Shown here: positions 19,495 through 28,823 of the stretch, piece after piece
Numbering within the stretch: the stretch's first letter is position 1
Layout of the letters: each line of letters begins with the position of its first letter
From: Kiloniella sp. EL199
GTDB lineage: Bacteria; Pseudomonadota; Alphaproteobacteria; Kiloniellales; Kiloniellaceae
Reading direction: 5' to 3'
DNA: 64,000 nucleotides
NCBI RefSeq assembly: GCF_900313065.1
Contig: NZ_OMPU01000011.1
Location: forward strand, 62,001-126,000
Translations under genes and position numbers: made by a program
The notes under the pieces: model-generated
Seen by the model: the letters and a program-made list of their open reading frames with translations, nothing else
Told to the model about the DNA's origin: nothing
Database searches by the model: none

Positions 19495-21006
19495 ATGCCA
19501 TACGCCTCGTTACGGGATTTTATCTCTCACCTTGAAAATCAAGGTCGCTTAGTCAGAGTCTCACATCCGGTATCTCCTGAACTGGAGATGACCGAGATAC
19601 AAACAAGGTTATTGGCAGAAGAAGGACCCGCAGTCCTTTTTGAAAACGTCGTGCACCAGGACGGAACGACTTATGGCATGCCCGTCCTGGTCAACCTTTT
19701 TGGAACGGTTGAGCGCGTTGCCCTTGGCATGGAACGTACACCGGAACAACTAAGAGAAGTCGGCGAGACCCTCGCTTTCCTTCGCCAACCGGAACCACCC
19801 GCAAGTTTAAAAGAAGCCTGGAGCAATTTGCCACTCTTGAAGACAGTGATGGCAATGAAGCCCAAGAGCGTATCATCCGCCCCTTGTCAGGAAGTAGTTC
19901 TAACGGGCGATGATATCGATCTGGCAAAACTGCCAATTCAGACCTGCTGGCCCGGAGAGCCTGCTCCCCTTATTACCTGGCCGTTGGTAGTAACCAAGGG
20001 CCCCGGCGACGAAAAAACAGATGTTTACAATCTTGGCATCTACAGGATGCAGGTTCTTGGCAAAGACAAAACGTTGATGCGCTGGCTCAAACATCGTGGT
20101 GGTGCACAGCACTATGCCCGCTGGAAGAACCAAAAGCCTGACCCCTTGCCCGCTGCTGTCGTTCTTGGCTCGGACCCCGGAACAATCATCGCCGCCGTAA
20201 CACCAGTACCAGATACACTTTCAGAATATCAATTTGCTGGCCTGTTACGTGGAAAAAAAGTTGAGCTTGTTGATTGTAAAACGGTCCCCCTCAAGGTTCC
20301 GGCAAACGCAGAAATCATTCTCGAGGGTTTTGTCAGCCTTGATGAATACGGTGACGAAGGTCCCTACGGTGACCACACAGGCTACTACAATTCTGTAGAA
20401 CCTTTCCCCGTTTTCACTGTGACCGCTATCACCATGCGGAAAAATCCAATCTATCTTTCGACCTTTACAGGGCGTCCACCGGATGAGCCATCCGTTTTGG
20501 GCGAAGCCTTGAACGAAGTCTTCATCCCGCTCATTCAGCAACAGTTTCCAGAAATCACTGATTTCTGGTTGCCCCCCGAAGGATGTAGCTACCGGATTGC
20601 TGTTGTATCCATGAAGAAGGCATATCCCGGGCATGCCAAGCGTGTCATGCTGGGCGTATGGTCATACCTGCGCCAATTCATGTATACAAAATGGGTTATT
20701 GTCGTAGATGACGATATTAATGCCCGCGATTGGAAAGATGTGATGTGGGCCGTATCCACTAAGATGGATCCGGCTCGGGATATTACCGTAATTGAAGGGA
20801 CGCCAATCGACTATCTCGACTTTGCTTCACCTGAGAGTGGCTTGGGGTCCAAAATTGGTCTGGATGCAACTGATAAATGGGAACCGGAAACCAAACGTGA
20901 GTGGGGTGAAGAAATTCGAATGGATCAAGATATTATCGATAAAGTCGATGATATGTGGTCCGATCTAGGTCTTCCCGGTTCAGGTAAAGCCATCTGGAAG
21001 AAATGA
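19495..21006 (+). CDS. ubiD: UbiD family 3-polyprenyl-4-hydroxybenzoate decarboxylase
   Basis: Prenylated-FMN-dependent decarboxylase for the step after UbiA in ubiquinone synthesis. It has 503 residues, the normal length. Recognisable blocks are [57 protein letters not shown] and the long C-terminal helix region. It needs a UbiX-made cofactor, and ubiX is not in the window. It lies in a probable operon with the SPFH and NfeD genes and is followed by a PAS protein gene. Confidence 0.95.
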   Translation: MPYASLRDFISHLENQGRLVRVSHPVSPELEMTEIQTRLLAEEGPAVLFENVVHQDGTTYGMPVLVNLFGTVERVALGMERTPEQLREVGETLAFLRQPEPPASLKEAWSNLPLLKTVMAMKPKSVSSAPCQEVVLTGDDIDLAKLPIQTCWPGEPAPLITWPLVVTKGPGDEKTDVYNLGIYRMQVLGKDKTLMRWLKHRGGAQHYARWKNQKPDPLPAAVVLGSDPGTIIAAVTPVPDTLSEYQFAGLLRGKKVELVDCKTVPLKVPANAEIILEGFVSLDEYGDEGPYGDHTGYYNSVEPFPVFTVTAITMRKNPIYLSTFTGRPPDEPSVLGEALNEVFIPLIQQQFPEITDFWLPPEGCSYRIAVVSMKKAYPGHAKRVMLGVWSYLRQFMYTKWVIVVDDDINARDWKDVMWAVSTKMDPARDITVIEGTPIDYLDFASPESGLGSKIGLDATDKWEPETKREWGEEIRMDQDIIDKVDDMWSDLGLPGSGKAIWKK

Positions 21007-21025
21007 CGTACTGAAAGCGAATTAA

Positions 21026-21487
21026 GTGTTTGATCCACAGAACCTGAAATCTGTTAAGAATTTTGAACTTTATCAATACTGGAACCAGCAAAAAGGCGAC
21101 AGATTGATGCCTGCACGTGCAGACCTTGATCCTGCAGACCTCGGTCACCTGTTACCAAATATCTTAATTCATGAAGTCCAGGCCGAACCTTTGGATTTCA
21201 GATACAGATTGGTTGGTTCAGAAATCGTACGGCACATAAGCCAGAACCCGACAGGGTCCTGGATGTCACAAATTCCACGTCAGAAGAAACCCAGCAAGCT
21301 TTGGGGATTTCTGGAAGATGCCGTCATCAACAAACATCCCGTGATTGCCAACCCACCTTATCTCGGCCAATATAAAGAGTTCAAATTCATCGAAGATATT
21401 ATTCTGCCGCTGTCAGCCGATGGCAAAAACGTCAACATGCTTTTCATCGGTGTTGATTTCCTGAAAGACCACAGCAAGTTACACTAA
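21026..21487 (+). CDS. PAS domain protein (PAS_5-like)
   Basis: A 153-residue stand-alone sensor-like protein. The alphaproteobacterial PAS_5 pattern is clear: LYQYWNQQKGDRLMPARADLDPADLGHLLPNI, then FRYRLVGSEIVRHI and ILPLSADGKNVNMLFIGVDFL. No output domain is attached, so it probably acts through a partner. The start is GTG at 21026, 19 bases after ubiD. Confidence 0.85.
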   Translation: MFDPQNLKSVKNFELYQYWNQQKGDRLMPARADLDPADLGHLLPNILIHEVQAEPLDFRYRLVGSEIVRHISQNPTGSWMSQIPRQKKPSKLWGFLEDAVINKHPVIANPPYLGQYKEFKFIEDIILPLSADGKNVNMLFIGVDFLKDHSKLH

Positions 21488-21540
21488 CCAGCTTATTTCC
21501 AATTCTTGACTTGACCCCGGATAAAATGCAACGCATCTTA

Positions 21541-21606
21541 ATGCCTATGACAAAAAGCGGAAAAATTCTGAGCCTACTAGAGCGACTTATGAACCCGGCC
21601 TCCTAA
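21541..21606 (+). CDS. Candidate leucine-containing leader peptide upstream of leuA
   Basis: A 21-residue ORF (MPMTKSGKILSLLERLMNPAS) lies 325 bases before leuA. It has four Leu codons (CTG, CTA, CTA, CTT) within eight residues, the pattern of a leucine-sensing leader peptide. TTGACT/TTGACC promoter-like hexamers lie just upstream at 21506-21516. A weak hairpin follows its stop. Translation is unproven and no conserved leader is recalled, so chance remains possible. Confidence 0.35.
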   Translation: MPMTKSGKILSLLERLMNPAS

Positions 21607-21794
21607 TTGAGAGAGTCGGGGTTTATGCTATTCGCAGCTCGGAATTAACTGGAACCGCAAGATGTTTACTTCATCACACAATATGACAGGGTGCCCTGAC
21701 ATGGCCCCCAGGAATTTAACAAGAAGACAGCCTCAACTGAATCAGTTAGAGCGCAATTTCTGCCGCTCACTCCTCGGTGCTTTGCGACTTATTG

Positions 21795-21832
21795 ACGATC
21801 ATCGCGGCCTTTAAGCGGCCCTCGGTGATCGT
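21795..21832 (+). promoter_or_regulatory. Strong stem-loop in the leuA leader
   Basis: ACGATCA (21795-21801) pairs with TGATCGT (21826-21832), extended by three more pairs and an inner GGCC/GGCC stem. No U-run follows, so this is a structural element rather than a simple terminator. A second hairpin, TTCGG (21877-21881) with CCGAA (21908-21912) plus an inner GCGC pair, lies just before the leuA start. The 444-base gap 21488-21931 holds no other gene. Confidence 0.5.
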
Positions 21833-21931
21833 ACTTGTTGCCGCTGAAACCATAACCATTATTATAGATTTAATTATTCGGATGTTGCGCCCGACTTTGA
21901 GAGCGCCCCGAAACATAGAAAGAATAAAACA

Positions 21932-23605
21932 ATGAACAAAATGCCGTTCGAACGTTATCAGCCATTTGAAACTGTCAAATTGGACAATCGCACCTGGCCT
22001 GAGAAAACTATAGAAAACGCGCCTATTTGGTGTTCCGTTGATTTACGCGATGGCAACCAGGCTCTGATCGAGCCAATGGACACCACCCGTAAATTGAAAA
22101 TGTACAAGATGCTTTTGGATATGGGGTTCAAGGAAATTGAAGTCGGTTTCCCTTCTGCATCACAGACCGATTATGATTTTTTAAGAACCCTCATCGAAGA
22201 AGACATGATCCCCGATGACGTTACTATTCAGGTTTTGACACAATCAAGAGAGCATTTGATTCGTAGAACATTTGATAGTATTCGCGGTGCAAAAAGTGTC
22301 ATTGTACATTTGTATAATTCAACATCCGAGCTACAGCGACGTGTTGTCTTCAGACAAGACAAACAGGGTATTATCGATATCGCCGTTGCTGGCGCAAAAT
22401 TGATCAAGGAACTGATCCCAACAGTTCCGGATACAAAGATTGTACACCAATACTCACCCGAAAGTTTTACCGGTACAGAGATGCCGTTCGCGCGCGATAT
22501 CTGTGAAGCTGTCATGGATGTATGGGAAGCCAGCCCGGAAAACAAAGTCATTCTGAATCTGCCCGCAACTGTGGAAATGTCCACACCAAACGTGCATGCC
22601 GATCAGATTGAATGGTTCTGTAACAACGTCAAAAATCGTGACTCGGTTATTATTTCTCTGCACCCACACAACGATAGAGGTACGGGCATTGCGGCGACAG
22701 AATTAGGCCTGTTGGCAGGTGCTGATCGCGTAGAAGGTACTCTTTTTGGTAATGGAGAGCGTACAGGTAATGTTGATCTGGTTACTCTTGCCGTGAACAT
22801 GATGACACAAGGCATTGATCCCAAACTTGATGTGTCAGATATCAATAAGATCAAGGAAACTGCGGAATACTGTAACCAGCTTCCTGTTCACCCCAGACAT
22901 CCTTGGGTTGGTGAGTTGGTCTACACAGCCTTTTCTGGTTCTCATCAGGATGCCATCAAAAAAGGCATGTTGGCTCTGAAAGCAAATAATTCGGATCAGT
23001 GGGAAGTCCCTTATTTGCCAATTGATCCTCAAGACATTGGCCGGAGTTACGAAGCAATCATTCGCATCAACAGCCAATCTGGTAAAGGCGGCGTTGCCTA
23101 CATCATGCAGAATGATTACCACATGGACCTTCCACGTGATCTGCAAGTAAATTTCTCGAAAAAAATCCAGAATATCGCCGAAACTACCGGTAAGGAAATC
23201 ACTCCTCAAATCATCTGGGACAGTTTCGAGAAAGCCTATTTGCGTACCACATCGCCGGTCGAGTTCCTGTCTCATACAACCGTGCCAGATACACACGCGG
23301 CCGAGATTCGCCATCTAACGGCAAAGATTAATCATTTTGGTGAAGCAAAAGAAATTACAGGGAAAGGAAATGGTCCTGTTGCTGGATTCACAGATGCTAT
23401 TGCCGAAAACCTGGGCGTTCGCCTGAGCGTAGAGGACTATCATCAACATTCTCTGACCCATGGATCAGACGCAAAAGCCGTCGCTTATCTGGAATTGAAA
23501 ACCTCAGAAGGTGAAACCGTTTGGGGTGTTGGTATTGATGCAAATACAACCGTCGCTTCAATCAAGGCGATTGTCTCTGCCACCAACCAAATCCTGGAAA
23601 ACTAG
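21932..23605 (+). CDS. leuA: 2-isopropylmalate synthase (long form)
   Basis: Condenses acetyl-CoA with 2-oxoisovalerate, the first committed step of leucine synthesis. It has 557 residues, of the long LeuA class shared with actinobacteria. The catalytic TIM barrel has SVDLRDGNQAL near residue 40, LHPHNDRGTG with metal-binding His, and NGERTGNVDLVTL. The C-terminal leucine-feedback domain is present (DAKAVAYLELKT...TVWGVGIDANTTVASIKAIVSATNQI). It stands alone behind a long leader and is closed by a strong terminator. Confidence 0.97.
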   Translation: MNKMPFERYQPFETVKLDNRTWPEKTIENAPIWCSVDLRDGNQALIEPMDTTRKLKMYKMLLDMGFKEIEVGFPSASQTDYDFLRTLIEEDMIPDDVTIQVLTQSREHLIRRTFDSIRGAKSVIVHLYNSTSELQRRVVFRQDKQGIIDIAVAGAKLIKELIPTVPDTKIVHQYSPESFTGTEMPFARDICEAVMDVWEASPENKVILNLPATVEMSTPNVHADQIEWFCNNVKNRDSVIISLHPHNDRGTGIAATELGLLAGADRVEGTLFGNGERTGNVDLVTLAVNMMTQGIDPKLDVSDINKIKETAEYCNQLPVHPRHPWVGELVYTAFSGSHQDAIKKGMLALKANNSDQWEVPYLPIDPQDIGRSYEAIIRINSQSGKGGVAYIMQNDYHMDLPRDLQVNFSKKIQNIAETTGKEITPQIIWDSFEKAYLRTTSPVEFLSHTTVPDTHAAEIRHLTAKINHFGEAKEITGKGNGPVAGFTDAIAENLGVRLSVEDYHQHSLTHGSDAKAVAYLELKTSEGETVWGVGIDANTTVASIKAIVSATNQILEN

Positions 23606-23628
23606 ATACAATCTCGATATTTTCATAT

Positions 23629-23667
23629 CACAAACAGCGTCAGATTTCTGGCGCTGTTTGTGTTTTT
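23629..23667 (+). terminator. Intrinsic terminator of leuA
   Basis: 15-base arms CACAAACAGCGTCAG (23629-23643) and CTGGCGCTGTTTGTG (23648-23662) pair with one wobble and are followed by TTTTT. It lies 24 bases after the leuA stop. Confidence 0.93.
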
Positions 23668-23828
23668 ACTGGATTATTGGTCGAAGAATGAGACTTTTTC
23701 TATAGCTCGCAAAAAACGAGACCACATTTTTATGCTATTGAATCGAAATAATCCAGGTTCTGCGGCTTTATCACTTCTTGTTGGTAGCCTATATATGTAG
23801 CCATAACTTTATAAAGCTAGGAAGATTT

Positions 23829-25175
23829 ATGCCTTCGTCCAGTGACTCACAGAACCTGCTAGAAGATTTGATCAAAAAAGCAAAAGCCGCCGGTGCTGAC
23901 GCAGCTGATGCCCTGATGTTCAGATCAGTATCTGTTTCTCATGCCCAACGTCTTGGGAAGATGGAGAAGCTGGAACGGGAAGAAAGTAATGATCTCGGCT
24001 TGCGGGTTTTTATTGGCAAGCGAAACGCTGTCGTCTCTTCCAGTGATGCTTCACCAGCTGCGATAAATGAACTGGTTGAGCGTGTTGTCTCTATGGCACG
24101 GGTTGTACCAGAAGATCCCTACGCCGGAATTGCAGGCGAAGACGAGATTACAAAGTCTTTTCCTCAGCTAGACATTTATGATGCAGTAGAACCTTCCGCA
24201 GACGAACTCATTAATCGCGCTAAAGAATGCGAAGAAGCTGCTTTGAGTGTTGCAGGCATTACCAATTCCGGTGGAGCGGAAGCATCCTGGGGCGAAGCCT
24301 CTATCGCTCTTGCCGCTTCCAATGGTTTCTCTGGCGCTTATAAATCCTCTGGACACTCCATCTCAGTTTCAGTTCTCGCAGGAGAAAAAGAGACAATGGA
24401 AAGGGATTACGATTTCTCAAGCGCCGTTTATGGAAGCGATCTAACCAGCGCAACTGAAATCGGGAAGAATGCCGCTGAAAAAGCCATCAAGCGATTAAAC
24501 CCCAGGAAACCAGATACCTTGAACGATATCAGTGTCGTTTATGACCCTCGTGTTTCGTCCAGTATTATGGGGCATATGATCGGTGCCATTACCGGCCCTG
24601 CAATTGCCAGAGGCACCAGCTTCCTCAAAGAGTCATTGAACAAAAAGATCTTTGCTGATGGCATAAATATTGTTGATGATCCCCATCTTCACCGGGGTTT
24701 AAGATCCAAACCTTTTGACGGTGAAGGTTTGGGCAATAAAAAACAGAACATCATCAAAGATGGTGTGCTTCTAACATGGCTCCTCAGCCTGTCTTCCGCC
24801 AGACAGCTTGGCTTGCAAAGCACAGGCCATGCGTCACGGGGGACATCTGGAAATCCCTCTCCTGCACCAACTAATCTCTATATGGAAGCAGGCAAGCTGT
24901 CCCCGGCTGAATTAATCAAAGATATCAAACAGGGTTTCTTTGTTACCGAAATGATGGGGTCCAGTGTAAATGGTCTCACAGGTGACTATAGCCGCGGTGC
25001 TGGCGGATACTGGATTGAAAACGGTGAGATTTCTTACCCTGTATCAGAGGCGACAATTGCTGGTGACCTCAAGAATATGTTCTTAAATCTTACTCCCGCG
25101 AATGACCTTGTTTTCCGCTATGGCAGCAATGCCCCGACAATTCGTATTGATGGCATGACCGTCGCGGGCAACTAA
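23829..25175 (+). CDS. pmbA: PmbA/TldE metalloprotease-like subunit
   Basis: PmbA (TldE) pairs with TldD to form a heterodimeric protease. It has 448 residues from the ATG at 23829, chosen over an upstream in-frame ATG at 23778 because AGGAAG precedes it and the family begins near SSSDSQNLLEDLIKKAKAAGADAADA. There is no HExxxH zinc motif, as expected for the TldE subunit. The C-terminal block (GNPSPAPTNLYMEAG, MMGSSVNGLTGDYSRGAGGYWIENGE) is typical. msbA starts 50 bases downstream. Confidence 0.94.
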   Translation: MPSSSDSQNLLEDLIKKAKAAGADAADALMFRSVSVSHAQRLGKMEKLEREESNDLGLRVFIGKRNAVVSSSDASPAAINELVERVVSMARVVPEDPYAGIAGEDEITKSFPQLDIYDAVEPSADELINRAKECEEAALSVAGITNSGGAEASWGEASIALAASNGFSGAYKSSGHSISVSVLAGEKETMERDYDFSSAVYGSDLTSATEIGKNAAEKAIKRLNPRKPDTLNDISVVYDPRVSSSIMGHMIGAITGPAIARGTSFLKESLNKKIFADGINIVDDPHLHRGLRSKPFDGEGLGNKKQNIIKDGVLLTWLLSLSSARQLGLQSTGHASRGTSGNPSPAPTNLYMEAGKLSPAELIKDIKQGFFVTEMMGSSVNGLTGDYSRGAGGYWIENGEISYPVSEATIAGDLKNMFLNLTPANDLVFRYGSNAPTIRIDGMTVAGN

Positions 25176-25225
25176 CTGATCACAAAACGATTAAGAATGT
25201 TCTTCCCATATTGATACAGGCAAAA

Positions 25226-27034
25226 ATGTCGAGCACAAAATCGAACAAAATGAAATTAGGGGATGCCTCCACACAATTTCTAATCAAACGCCTGTTTAGA
25301 GATTACGTCTCCGGACAGCTCGTCAAAATAGGATTTTCGTTGGTTGCTATGGCATTTGTTGCCGGCTCAACGGTTATGCTCGCCAAGCAGATGGAACCTA
25401 TCATCAATGATATATTCCTGAAACGTCAGGAAGAATTACTCCTGCCAATCGCTTTGGGTGTTGTTGGTATTTTCTTTGTGAAAGGTGCGGCAACATACGC
25501 CCAGTCGATGCTGATGCAACACGTCGGGTTGGAAATTATCGCAACAATTCAAGAGCAGCTTTTTAAAAAACTGATGCGCGCCGACCTTGCCTATTTTCAC
25601 GAAGAATCTCCGGGAAATCTGGTTTCCAGATTTATGAACGATGCCAATATGCTCAAAGGTGTGGTCTCTAACACTTTGACATCCATTGGTAAGGACACCT
25701 TAACCGCCGTCGGCCTTATAGGCATGATGTTCTATCAGGATTGGCTTTTGGCTTCCATTGCTTTTGCTGCCTTTCCAACTGCAATTCTGCCAATCGCCAA
25801 AACAGGCCGAAGAATCCGCAAGGTTTCCACGAATACACAGGAGTCCATGGGGCTTTTAACCACACGACTGGACGAAGCGTTTCAAGGCATTCGCCATGTA
25901 AAAGCCTACAACATGGAAGACCACGAAACCAAACGTGTTTCGGAGACAATTCTGACAGTCCTACGCCTGAACCTGAAAGCAGCAAGAACCAGTTCTATCC
26001 TTTCACCCATCATGGAAACACTCGGTGGTATTGCCATTGCAATTGTTATTCTTTACGGCGGAAACGAAGTCATACAGGGGACTAAAGACCCCGGGTCTTT
26101 CTTTGCTTTCATAACGGCCCTTCTACTGGCGTATGAACCAATAAAGAAACTGTCCAAGCTTAATGCAAACATGCAGACAGGATTGGCAGCCGCCCACCGT
26201 GTTTATTCCATTCTTGATAGCGAACCGAGCATCAAAGATGCTTCAGGGGCCAAAGAACTGGAAATAACAAAAGGCGATGTAGTCTTCGAAAATGTTCATT
26301 TCAATTACGATGACAATACACCTGCTCTCGAAGCCATCAATCTAACCGCAAAAGCCAGTAAGACGGTCGCCCTTGTTGGAGCTTCAGGTGCAGGCAAAAC
26401 ATCCATTCTCAATCTCATTCCCAGATTTTACGACATTACCAAAGGTAAAATCACTTTTGACGGTCAAGATGTCCGCGATGTGAGTTTAAGCAGCCTCAGA
26501 CAGGCAACAGCTTTGGTGAGTCAGGAAATCCAGCTATTCGATGATACTGTAAGGGCCAACATTGCCTATGGGAAACCCGACGCAAGCGACGAAGAAATCA
26601 TCGAAGCAGCGCAAAATGCACATGCGCATGATTTCATTCTTTCCCTGCCCGAAGGATATGATACTCAGGTAGGTCCCAGAGGCTCAAGACTATCAGGCGG
26701 CCAACGCCAGCGTATCGCCATCGCCCGCGCAATGGTAAAGAATGCTCTGGTATTGCTCTTGGACGAAGCAACCTCAGCCCTGGACACAGAATCAGAACGG
26801 CACGTTCAAACAGCGCTCAATACCCTGATGAAAGGCCGGACGACTTTTGTCATTGCACACCGCCTTTCAACGGTTATCGACGCAGACATGATCTACGTAA
26901 TGGATAAAGGGAGAATTATAGAAGAAGGCACCCATAGCGAGTTACTGGAAAAATCAGGAACCTATGCAAAGTTATATGCGCTTCAGTTTGCAGAAGAAGC
27001 GCAAACAGACAATGATGTTTCCCTGCCTGCTTAA
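25226..27034 (+). CDS. msbA: ABC transporter, MsbA-like lipid exporter
   Basis: Half-transporter with six membrane helices (about 20-310) fused to an ATPase domain. Walker A is GASGAGKTS, the signature is LSGGQRQ, and Walker B is VLLLDEATSALD. It has 602 residues from the ATG at 25226; a TTG five codons upstream is less likely. MsbA flips core-lipid A across the inner membrane. The neighbours (DUF374 acyltransferase, lpxK, lpxL) support this lipid A role over a drug-export role. Confidence 0.88.
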   Translation: MSSTKSNKMKLGDASTQFLIKRLFRDYVSGQLVKIGFSLVAMAFVAGSTVMLAKQMEPIINDIFLKRQEELLLPIALGVVGIFFVKGAATYAQSMLMQHVGLEIIATIQEQLFKKLMRADLAYFHEESPGNLVSRFMNDANMLKGVVSNTLTSIGKDTLTAVGLIGMMFYQDWLLASIAFAAFPTAILPIAKTGRRIRKVSTNTQESMGLLTTRLDEAFQGIRHVKAYNMEDHETKRVSETILTVLRLNLKAARTSSILSPIMETLGGIAIAIVILYGGNEVIQGTKDPGSFFAFITALLLAYEPIKKLSKLNANMQTGLAAAHRVYSILDSEPSIKDASGAKELEITKGDVVFENVHFNYDDNTPALEAINLTAKASKTVALVGASGAGKTSILNLIPRFYDITKGKITFDGQDVRDVSLSSLRQATALVSQEIQLFDDTVRANIAYGKPDASDEEIIEAAQNAHAHDFILSLPEGYDTQVGPRGSRLSGGQRQRIAIARAMVKNALVLLLDEATSALDTESERHVQTALNTLMKGRTTFVIAHRLSTVIDADMIYVMDKGRIIEEGTHSELLEKSGTYAKLYALQFAEEAQTDNDVSLPA

Positions 27035-27067
27035 ACAGCCCATGAAAAGGTATGCTTAAAGAATAGT

Positions 27068-27832
27068 ATGAAGCTGTCAAAACGGATACTCCGTTCAACC
27101 TTTTTCCAGAACCTGATTGCCAGATTGATTTCTAGCTATATCTCGCTTGTGCGCAGTACTGTGCGCTGGCAGGAAATAGTCCCCGATGAAACCCGTAAAT
27201 ATCTGGAGGGAGATTCGAACATCATCGGATGTTTCTGGCATGCGCGTATGATCATGATGTTCAACGCCTGGAAAGGCAGTGATCGCAGCAAATTTCATAT
27301 GCTGATTTCGGCCCACAGAGATGGTCGTGTTATTGCGAAATCCATTGAAAATCTCGGCTTCAGTACAGTAGAAGGTTCCAGTCGTAGGGGTGGAGCCACT
27401 GCATTGGTTAACCTTAAACGGACACTTGATAAAGGCGGTGCCATAGGCATTACCCCTGACGGTCCCAAAGGGCCAAGAATGCGAGCAAAAACCGGCGCAA
27501 TCAAAGCAGCACAAATGACCGGACGCCCGATACTTCCTGTCACAGGAACCGTTGCCAGTCGCAAAGTTTTTAATTCGTGGGATCGTTTTGTTCTACCCGC
27601 CCCCTTTACCAAGGGTGTTATTATTTGGGGAACGCCGATTTACGTTGAAAGGGATGCATCCAAGGAACAGCAGGAAAAATACCGCTTGGAATTGGAAGAT
27701 CAGTTAAACAAGCTAACACAAATGGCTGACCAGTCATTTCGGCAAAATCTGATTTATCCTGATCCTATCTCCATTCAGGAACCAAGCACACAATCAGATA
27801 CAATCCAAGAGATCTCAGATGCAAACACCTGA
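27068..27832 (+). CDS. DUF374 family acyltransferase-like protein
   Basis: A 254-residue protein of the DUF374 family, related to lysophospholipid acyltransferases. CFWHARMIMMF gives the HxxxxM/D-like first block, SSRRGGATALVNLKRTL follows, and GITPDGPKGPRMRAKTGAIKAAQMTGRPILPV is the family hallmark. Family members are found in LPS gene clusters. The gene overlaps lpxK by 14 bases, implying coupling. The waaA (Kdo transferase) gene that usually separates these two in alphaproteobacteria is absent here. Confidence 0.87.
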   Translation: MKLSKRILRSTFFQNLIARLISSYISLVRSTVRWQEIVPDETRKYLEGDSNIIGCFWHARMIMMFNAWKGSDRSKFHMLISAHRDGRVIAKSIENLGFSTVEGSSRRGGATALVNLKRTLDKGGAIGITPDGPKGPRMRAKTGAIKAAQMTGRPILPVTGTVASRKVFNSWDRFVLPAPFTKGVIIWGTPIYVERDASKEQQEKYRLELEDQLNKLTQMADQSFRQNLIYPDPISIQEPSTQSDTIQEISDANT

Positions 27833-28823
27833 GTTTTGGAAAAGTCGTGGTTTTATAAGCACTTTCTTACTCCCCTTGTCCGGGTTTTACTATCTTGGCA
27901 GTATACTACGTCAAAAACTTTCTAATCCAATAAAGCTCGACGTTCCTGTTATCTGTGTGGGCAATTTAACGGCTGGTGGAAGTGGAAAAACCCCTATTAC
28001 ACTTGCTTTGGCAGACACACTTAAAAAAGCAGGAAAAAATCCACATATCGTTTCCCGTGGATATGGCGGTGAGCAAGAAGGGCCTTTGCGCGTATCGCCA
28101 TCCCACCATTCTGCGCACGATGTAGGGGATGAGCCTTTGATGATGGCGCTTGCCAGTTCACAAAGCACACCAATCTGGATCAGCAAAAACAGAGTTAATG
28201 GGGCTAAAGCAGCTATAAAAGACGGAGCCGATATTATCCTTCTTGATGATGGTTTTCAGAATCCTTCACTTCAGAAAGACTTGTCAATTCTCGTCGTCGA
28301 TAACAAAATCGGTTTTTCTAACGGACGCCTGATCCCCTCCGGGCCTCTGCGAGAACCCATTCACAATGGATTAAAACGTGCTGATGCTGTTTTTGTTATC
28401 AAGCAACCTAATGACACGATTAATGAAGAGTTGTCAGACGTTTTTACAGGAAAAGAAGTTTCCAGTGTCATAATAACACCTGCCGATGAAACCTGTTTAT
28501 CAAGGCTCATAAACAAGAAGGTATTTGCCTTTGCTGGAATTGGCTATCCACAAAAATTCTACGACACACTGGCAAACCTTGCTGTAGATGTATGTGAGAC
28601 CAAAGATTTTCCTGATCATCACCGATATACAGAAGGTGATCTCAACAAGATCCTGTCCCTTGCCAAAGAAATGGGGGCAGGTGCTATTTTTACGACAGAG
28701 AAAGATTTCGTAAAAATCCCTGACAAATTTAAAGAGGCAATCTCTTACTTGCCCATTCGCGCCGTATGGGATAATCCACAATTCATAAATTCCCTTTTGA
28801 GCAAGCTAACAGGAACCACATGA
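27819..28823 (+). CDS. lpxK: Tetraacyldisaccharide 4'-kinase
   Basis: Kinase that phosphorylates the 4' position of the lipid A disaccharide at the inner membrane. It has 334 residues. The N-terminal membrane-associated helix (FISTFLLPLSGFYYLGSIL) precedes the P-loop GNLTAGGSGKTP (near residue 50). The catalytic region IILLDDGFQNPSL and the HHRYTEGDL segment are conserved. It is overlapped by DUF374 upstream and by lpxL (ATGA) downstream. Confidence 0.96.
   Translation: MQTPEFWKSRGFISTFLLPLSGFYYLGSILRQKLSNPIKLDVPVICVGNLTAGGSGKTPITLALADTLKKAGKNPHIVSRGYGGEQEGPLRVSPSHHSAHDVGDEPLMMALASSQSTPIWISKNRVNGAKAAIKDGADIILLDDGFQNPSLQKDLSILVVDNKIGFSNGRLIPSGPLREPIHNGLKRADAVFVIKQPNDTINEELSDVFTGKEVSSVIITPADETCLSRLINKKVFAFAGIGYPQKFYDTLANLAVDVCETKDFPDHHRYTEGDLNKILSLAKEMGAGAIFTTEKDFVKIPDKFKEAISYLPIRAVWDNPQFINSLLSKLTGTT

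Noticed and set aside
7555-25175. TldD and PmbA as part of a peptide-antibiotic cluster
   Set aside because: There are no precursor peptide, cyclase or immunity genes; both are widespread housekeeping genes here.
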